Source: LMUY01 sp965199165 | GTDB taxonomy: Bacteria; Pseudomonadota; Alphaproteobacteria; Acetobacterales; Acetobacteraceae | Length of the DNA: 64,000 nt | NCBI GenBank assembly: GCA_965199165.1 | Contig: OZ240681.1 | Coordinates: forward strand, 1,240,001 to 1,304,000 | Direction: 5' to 3' | The notes under the pieces: generated by a model | Told to the model about the DNA's origin: nothing | Database searches by the model: none | What the model saw: only the letters and a program-made list of their open reading frames with translations | Shown here: one piece after another, positions 59,281 through 64,000 of the stretch | Layout: the number at the start of each line of letters is the position of its first letter | Position numbering within the stretch: position 1 is the first letter of the stretch | Program-made: the position numbers and the translations under genes

Positions 59281-60818
59281 GTGGACCCAACCGAATTCGG
59301 CAACGTCCATCCGCCGCCAAGTGCCTTGTAGAGATTGATGAGCGCCTGGAAATGCGCAAGCCGCACCTGGGCCAGCGCATCCTGGTCGGAGAACAGCGTG
59401 GTCTGCGTGTTCAGCACCGTGGTGATGTCCACGGTGCCCGCGGCCAACTGCGCCCGCGCGATGTCGGCGGCGCGCTGTGCCACGGCCACCGCCGTGCGCT
59501 CCAGCGTCTCCTGTTGGGCGGCGTAGCGGACGGCGACCAGGTAGGTCTCGGCGTCCTGGAAGGCCTGCAGCGCGGCCTGGCGGTAATCCGCCACCAGCTC
59601 GGCGAAGCGGCCCTTGGCCTGGTCCAGCTCACCCTGCTTCAGCCCGTTGTCGAAGATCGTCTGCGTGGCGGAGGCGGCGGCGGTGAACAGCAGGCTGCCC
59701 GGCCCGAGCAGGCTGGACAGCGCCAGGCTCTCGATGCCGCCCTGGCTGGTGAGCTGCACGGCCGGGAAGAAGGCGGCGCGGGCGGCGCGGACGTTGCCGT
59801 TCTGCGACACGAGGTTGGCCTCGGCCTCCGCCACGTCGGGCCGGCGCGCCAGGAGTTCGGACGGCAGGCCGCCACCGACGGCGGGGACCGGCAGGTTGAA
59901 CAGCGTGTCCGCCTGCACGGTGATGGATTCCGGCGGCCGGCCGACCAGGGTGGCCAGCGCGATCACCTGCTGTTCCAGTTGGCTTTGGAAGCCCGGGATT
60001 TGCGCCGCCTCCCCCGCCACCAGCGCCTCCTGCTGCGCCACGTCCAGCGCGGTGTCGGTGCCCACCTGCATGCGCACCTGGAACACCTTCAGCGTCGCCT
60101 GGGCGTCGCGCAGGTTGCGGTTGGCGACCGCCAGCCGGTCCGCCGCGCCCAGCGCCTGAAAGTAGGTGGTGGCGACCGAGGTGACGACGGTGAGCGCCAC
60201 GGTGTCCTGGTCGAAGCGGCTGGACAGGGCGGCGGCCTGTGCTGACTCGTAGGTCGCCCGGTTCTTGCCCCAGAAATCGGCCTCGTAGCTGACCGCGCCC
60301 TGGGCGCTGTACTGCCGGCTGTCGGTGTAGTGGCTGGTGCTGCTGGTGCCCCCGCTCACCACCGTGCTGCCGGTGGTGCTGGTGGTCTGCGTCGTCGTGC
60401 CGGAGCCCGTGCTGGTGCTGGAGGTGACGCCGCTGCTGCCGGTGGTGACGCCGGAGATGCCGCTGCTGCCGCGCCGGGTCGACCCGATGCGGCTGTAGCT
60501 GGCGTTGCCGGTGGCGGTCAGCGTCGGCAGCAGCGGCGAGCCGGAGACGGATACCTGTGCGTCCGCCTGGACCACCCGTGCCGCCGCGGCGGCCAGGTTC
60601 TGGTTGTTGGCCTGCGCATCGGCGATCAGCCGGTCGAGCTCCGCCGAGCCGAAGGCGTGCCACCAGCCGATGGCCGGCCAGGCGGCTTGGGCGGATTCCG
60701 GCGTCGCGGCGCGGAACGCCGCGGGGATGGCCAGCTTCGGCCGGAAGTAATCCGGCCCCAGATCGCATCCGGACGAGGCGAGCGCGATCATGATGGAGGC
60801 GATGGCCGGAGAGGTCAT
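59277..60818 (-). CDS. NodT-family outer-membrane efflux lipoprotein with Ser/Thr/Gly insert
   Basis: A 513-residue TolC-like outer-membrane factor. A lipoprotein signal ends at Cys18 (LASSGC), followed by GPDYFRPKLAIPAAFR and NNQNLAAAAARVVQADAQ typical of NodT/OprM proteins; the second helical half has ARRPDVAEAEANL. Residues about 117-163 are nearly all Ser, Thr and Gly (for example TTTQTTSTTGSTVV), much longer than usual at this beta-strand/loop position and likely surface-exposed. It is first in the four-gene RND operon. Confidence 0.92.
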   Translation of the reverse strand: MTSPAIASIMIALASSGCDLGPDYFRPKLAIPAAFRAATPESAQAAWPAIGWWHAFGSAELDRLIADAQANNQNLAAAAARVVQADAQVSVSGSPLLPTLTATGNASYSRIGSTRRGSSGISGVTTGSSGVTSSTSTGSGTTTQTTSTTGSTVVSGGTSSTSHYTDSRQYSAQGAVSYEADFWGKNRATYESAQAAALSSRFDQDTVALTVVTSVATTYFQALGAADRLAVANRNLRDAQATLKVFQVRMQVGTDTALDVAQQEALVAGEAAQIPGFQSQLEQQVIALATLVGRPPESITVQADTLFNLPVPAVGGGLPSELLARRPDVAEAEANLVSQNGNVRAARAAFFPAVQLTSQGGIESLALSSLLGPGSLLFTAAASATQTIFDNGLKQGELDQAKGRFAELVADYRQAALQAFQDAETYLVAVRYAAQQETLERTAVAVAQRAADIARAQLAAGTVDITTVLNTQTTLFSDQDALAQVRLAHFQALINLYKALGGGWTLPNSVGST

Positions 60819-61052
60819 CCGCAGCGGGGCAGATCCTTGAGAGAGGGCGGGGTCGGGCGTGGGTTAGCACACATCGCCGTCCGGGATGTAACAGGAGGAT
60901 TACGGCTGCGGCATGCTGCCGGCGGCGAGCGTGCCACCCGTGCGGCAATCCCGCTGCCGCGGCGATCACCTCCCGTGGAACAATCTTGCGCGGGGGGGCA
61001 TGATGTGCAAATCACCAGACCAATCAAGACGCTGAGGCGGGGAACGTTCGGG

Positions 61053-61824
61053 GTGGCAGAGCCGATCCTACAGACCGAGGGTTTGACGCGCGAGTTCCGC
61101 GGCTTCGTGGCCGTGGGCGGCGTGGACCTGCGGGTCATGCCCGGCACCATCCACGCGCTGATCGGGCCGAACGGGGCCGGCAAGACCACCTGCTTCAACC
61201 TGCTGACCAAGTTCCTGAAGCCGACCCGCGGCACCATCCGCTACGAAGGGCGCGACATCACCCGGCTGAAGCCGGCGCAGGTCGCGCGGCTGGGCCTGGT
61301 CCGCTCGTTCCAGATCTCCGCCGTGTTCCCGCATCTGACCGGGTTGGAGAACGTCCGCCTGGCGTTGCAGCGCCGGCGCGGCGGATCGTACGATTTCTGG
61401 CGGTCGGAGCAGGTGCTCAGGGCGCTGGACGATCAGGCGCGTTCGCTGCTGGACGACGTCGGCCTGTCCGAGTACGTCGAGACGCCGGCCGTCCTGCTTT
61501 CGTATGGCCGCAAGCGGGCGCTGGAGATCGCCACCACCCTGGCGCTCGAACCGCGCATGCTGCTGCTGGACGAGCCGACGGCGGGCATGACGCATGAGGA
61601 CGTCGACCGCATCGTGGCGCTGGTGCGCCGGATCCGCGTCGGTCGCACCATCCTGATGGTGGAGCACAACCTCTCGGTCGTGGAGGGGCTGTGCGACCGC
61701 ATCACCGTGCTGACGCGCGGCAAGGTGCTGGCGGAGGGGGACTACGCCACCGTGTCCCGCAACCCCGAAGTCGTGGCCGCCTACCTGGGCACCGACGCAC
61801 CCCAGGATGCCGCGGTGGACACCC

Positions 61825-61832
<8 letters not shown>
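61053..61832 (+). CDS. Branched-chain-type ABC transporter ATP-binding protein (LivG-like)
   Basis: A 259-residue ATPase of the LivG type: GLTREFRGFVAVGGVDLRVM, Walker A GPNGAGKTT, the LivG-specific signature LLSYGRKRALEIATTL and Walker B MLLLDEPTAGM. GTG at 61053 is used (MAEPILQTEG); a GTG at 61005 with GGGGGGG upstream is an alternative. It overlaps the livF gene. No LivH/LivM permease genes are upstream; they may lie past the right edge. Confidence 0.9.
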
Positions 61833-62517
<685 letters not shown>

Positions 62518-62575
62518 CCGGCCGAACGTCGCGTGCGTCCCGGCTGCAGCCTCGCAACCTGACGGAGGACTGACC

Positions 62576-63796
62576 ATGATCCAGCGCCGAAGCCTTCTCG
62601 CCGCCACAGCGGCGACTGCCCTTGTCGGTTCCCGTGCCCGGGCACAGGGCGCCAGCCTGAAGATCGGCGTGCTCGGGGACGAGTCCGGGGTCTACCGGGA
62701 CCTCAGCGGCCCGGTGGCCATCGCCTGCGTGCGCCAGGCGATCGAGGAGATGTCCCCGCACCTGAACGGCGTCGACATCCAGGTCGTCGTGGGTGACCAC
62801 CAGAACAAGCCGGACGTCGGCGCCTCCATCGCGCGGCAATGGTTCGACCGGGACGGCGTGGACATGGTCATCGATTGCCCGAACAGCGCCGTGGCCCTGG
62901 CGGTCGCCGCCGTGTGCAAGGAGAAGGACAAGGCCTACATCAACAGCCCAGGGATGATCGCGGACCTGACAGGCCCGCAATGCGCCCCCACCACGGTGCA
63001 TTTCACCATGGACACCTGGGCGCTGGCGCATTCCACCGGCGGCGCGCTGGTGAAGGCCGGCGGCACCAGCTGGTTCTTCGTGACCGCCGACTACGCGTTC
63101 GGCATCGCGCTGGAGCGGGACACCACCAACTTCGTCAAGCAGGCGGGCGGCACGGTGGTGGGCTCGGTGAAGGCGCCGTTCCCCACCAGCGACTTCTCCT
63201 CCTTCCTGTTGCAGGCGCAGTCCTCCGGCGCCAAGGTGATCGGGCTGTGCAACGCCGGGTCGGACACGGTGAACTCCATCAAGCAGGCCGGCGAGTTCGG
63301 CCTGACGCAGGCCGGGATCAAGCTGGCCGGGCTGCTGGTGTTCATCAGCGACGTGCATGCGCTTGGGTTGCAGACGGCGCAGGGACTGAACCTGACGGAA
63401 AGCTTCTACTGGGACCTCAATGACCGCACCCGCGCCTTCACCAGCCGCTTGATCAAGAAGACGGACGGCTACCACCCCGGCATGGGCCAGGCCGGCTGCT
63501 ACGGCGGCGCCATCCACTACCTCAAGGCGGTGGCGGCGATGGGCGTGGCCGACGCGAAGAAGAGCGGCACGGCGGTGGTCGACCGGATGAAGTCGATGCC
63601 GACCGACGACGACGCGTTCGGCCCCGGTTCCATCCGGCAGGACGGTCGGGCGCTGCACCCGGTCTACCTGTTCCAGGTAAAGACGCCGGCGCAAAGCAAG
63701 GCGCCGTGGGACTACTACAACCTGGTCGCCACCACGCCCGCGGACCAGGCGTTCCGACCGTTGAACGAGGGCGGCTGCCCGATGGTGCACGCATGA
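62576..63796 (+). CDS. Branched-chain-type ABC substrate-binding protein (LivK-like), copy 1
   Basis: A 406-residue binding protein with a Tat-like signal (IQRRSLLAATAATALVGSRA) and the type 1 periplasmic fold: LKIGVLGDESGVYRDLSGPV, VVVGDHQNKPDVGASIARQW, STGGALVKAGGTSWFFVTAD, and KQAGEFGLTQAG. The ligand may be an aromatic or short-chain acid or amide rather than a branched-chain amino acid, as for similar alphaproteobacterial proteins. It overlaps the start of a second, related gene. Confidence 0.93.
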   Translation: MIQRRSLLAATAATALVGSRARAQGASLKIGVLGDESGVYRDLSGPVAIACVRQAIEEMSPHLNGVDIQVVVGDHQNKPDVGASIARQWFDRDGVDMVIDCPNSAVALAVAAVCKEKDKAYINSPGMIADLTGPQCAPTTVHFTMDTWALAHSTGGALVKAGGTSWFFVTADYAFGIALERDTTNFVKQAGGTVVGSVKAPFPTSDFSSFLLQAQSSGAKVIGLCNAGSDTVNSIKQAGEFGLTQAGIKLAGLLVFISDVHALGLQTAQGLNLTESFYWDLNDRTRAFTSRLIKKTDGYHPGMGQAGCYGGAIHYLKAVAAMGVADAKKSGTAVVDRMKSMPTDDDAFGPGSIRQDGRALHPVYLFQVKTPAQSKAPWDYYNLVATTPADQAFRPLNEGGCPMVHA

Positions 63797-64000
63797 TCGC
63801 GCGCCGGACGCTGCTGGCGGCCTCGGCAGCCGCGGCGGTCGCCCCGCGTGCCCGCGCGCAGGGGACGACCATCAAGCTGGGCGTGCTGAACGACATGTCC
63901 GGTCCGTATCGTGACACGGGCGGCCCGCTCTCGGTCACCTGCGTGCGGCAGGCGGTGCAGGATTTCGGCGACCACGGCTTCAAGGTGGAGGTCGTCAGCG
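63793..64000 (+). CDS. Branched-chain-type ABC substrate-binding protein, copy 2 (truncated by window)
   Basis: Only the first 69 codons are visible: a Tat-like signal (IARRTLLAASAAAAVAPRAR) and KLGVLNDMSGPYRDTGGPLS, followed by TCVRQAVQDFGDHG. This is clearly a paralog of the upstream gene (LGD/NDxSGxYRD pattern). ATGA overlap with copy 1. The gene continues past the right edge. Confidence 0.92.
   Translation, partial: MIARRTLLAASAAAAVAPRARAQGTTIKLGVLNDMSGPYRDTGGPLSVTCVRQAVQDFGDHGFKVEVVS

Overview
The window is about 64 kb of GC-rich chromosomal DNA. It is almost fully coding on both strands and looks like a member of the Alphaproteobacteria, most likely Rhodospirillales/Acetobacteraceae. 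This rests on base composition, many 1-4 bp start/stop overlaps, an ATP12-type F1 assembly chaperone, class II DAHP synthase, glutaryl-CoA dehydrogenase, CGFS glutaredoxin next to BolA, and the small-PurL/PurS/PurQ type of purine pathway. The taxonomic call is inference; no rRNA, tRNA or CRISPR array was seen.

Layout. 0-8 kb: the 3' end of a flagellin gene, a single-domain response regulator, a CBS-pair protein, an RlmD-type rRNA methyltransferase, glutaryl-CoA dehydrogenase coupled to a DEAD-box helicase, and a GH15 glucoamylase/trehalase. 8-18 kb: translation genes (prfC, rpsD, cysS, gltX, a TrmJ-like methyltransferase), an MgtC-family protein, a thioredoxin/CcdA pair, GrpB, DUF305 and DUF2721 proteins, and an orphan amino-acid-binding protein. 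18.7-19.4 kb: a FitAB/VapBC-type toxin-antitoxin locus whose toxin is frameshifted. 19.5-25.2 kb: purQ-purL, bolA, grxD, a DUF2461 gene and glutathione reductase. 25.2-26 kb: a two-gene cassette of a small PepSY-like protein and a PIN-fold protein. 26-31.3 kb: DAHP synthase, nicotinate phosphoribosyltransferase and a polar amino-acid ABC transporter without a binding protein. 31.5-36.6 kb: a cysteine-synthase-like enzyme, purS-purC, an NRDE/TANGO2 protein, purB and a TerC-family protein.

36.6-39 kb is a small accessory patch: a ParD-like ORF, a chimeric XRE-type ORF, two unknown genes and a ParE toxin broken by a one-base deletion. 39-46.9 kb: metY, an RluC/RluD pseudouridine synthase, the overlapping chain asmA-ATP12-acylphosphatase, a Bax-inhibitor-1 protein with a clear terminator, and a serine hydrolase. 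47-48.1 kb: an intact Phd/VapC module and an unknown low-GC gene. 48.5-51.5 kb: a sugar-type ABC importer (binding protein plus two permeases, no ATPase). 51.5-60.8 kb: a complete tripartite RND efflux operon of the MdtABC type with its own NodT-family outer-membrane factor. 61-64 kb: a Liv-type ABC operon (livG, livF and two tandem binding proteins, the last cut by the window edge).

Three themes stand out. (1) A palindromic repeat family (CCCTCACCC...CTCTCCC...GGGAGAGGG) occurs at six intergenic or 5'-gene positions, mostly as inverted pairs. (2) Five toxin-antitoxin-like loci are scattered through the window; two toxins carry simple frameshifts and one locus is chimeric. (3) Two genes with well conserved N-termini (rlmD and the DUF2461 gene) have no ATG/GTG/TTG upstream of the conserved region. 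The best candidate for something little described is the PIN plus PepSY-like pair at 25.2-26.0 kb.
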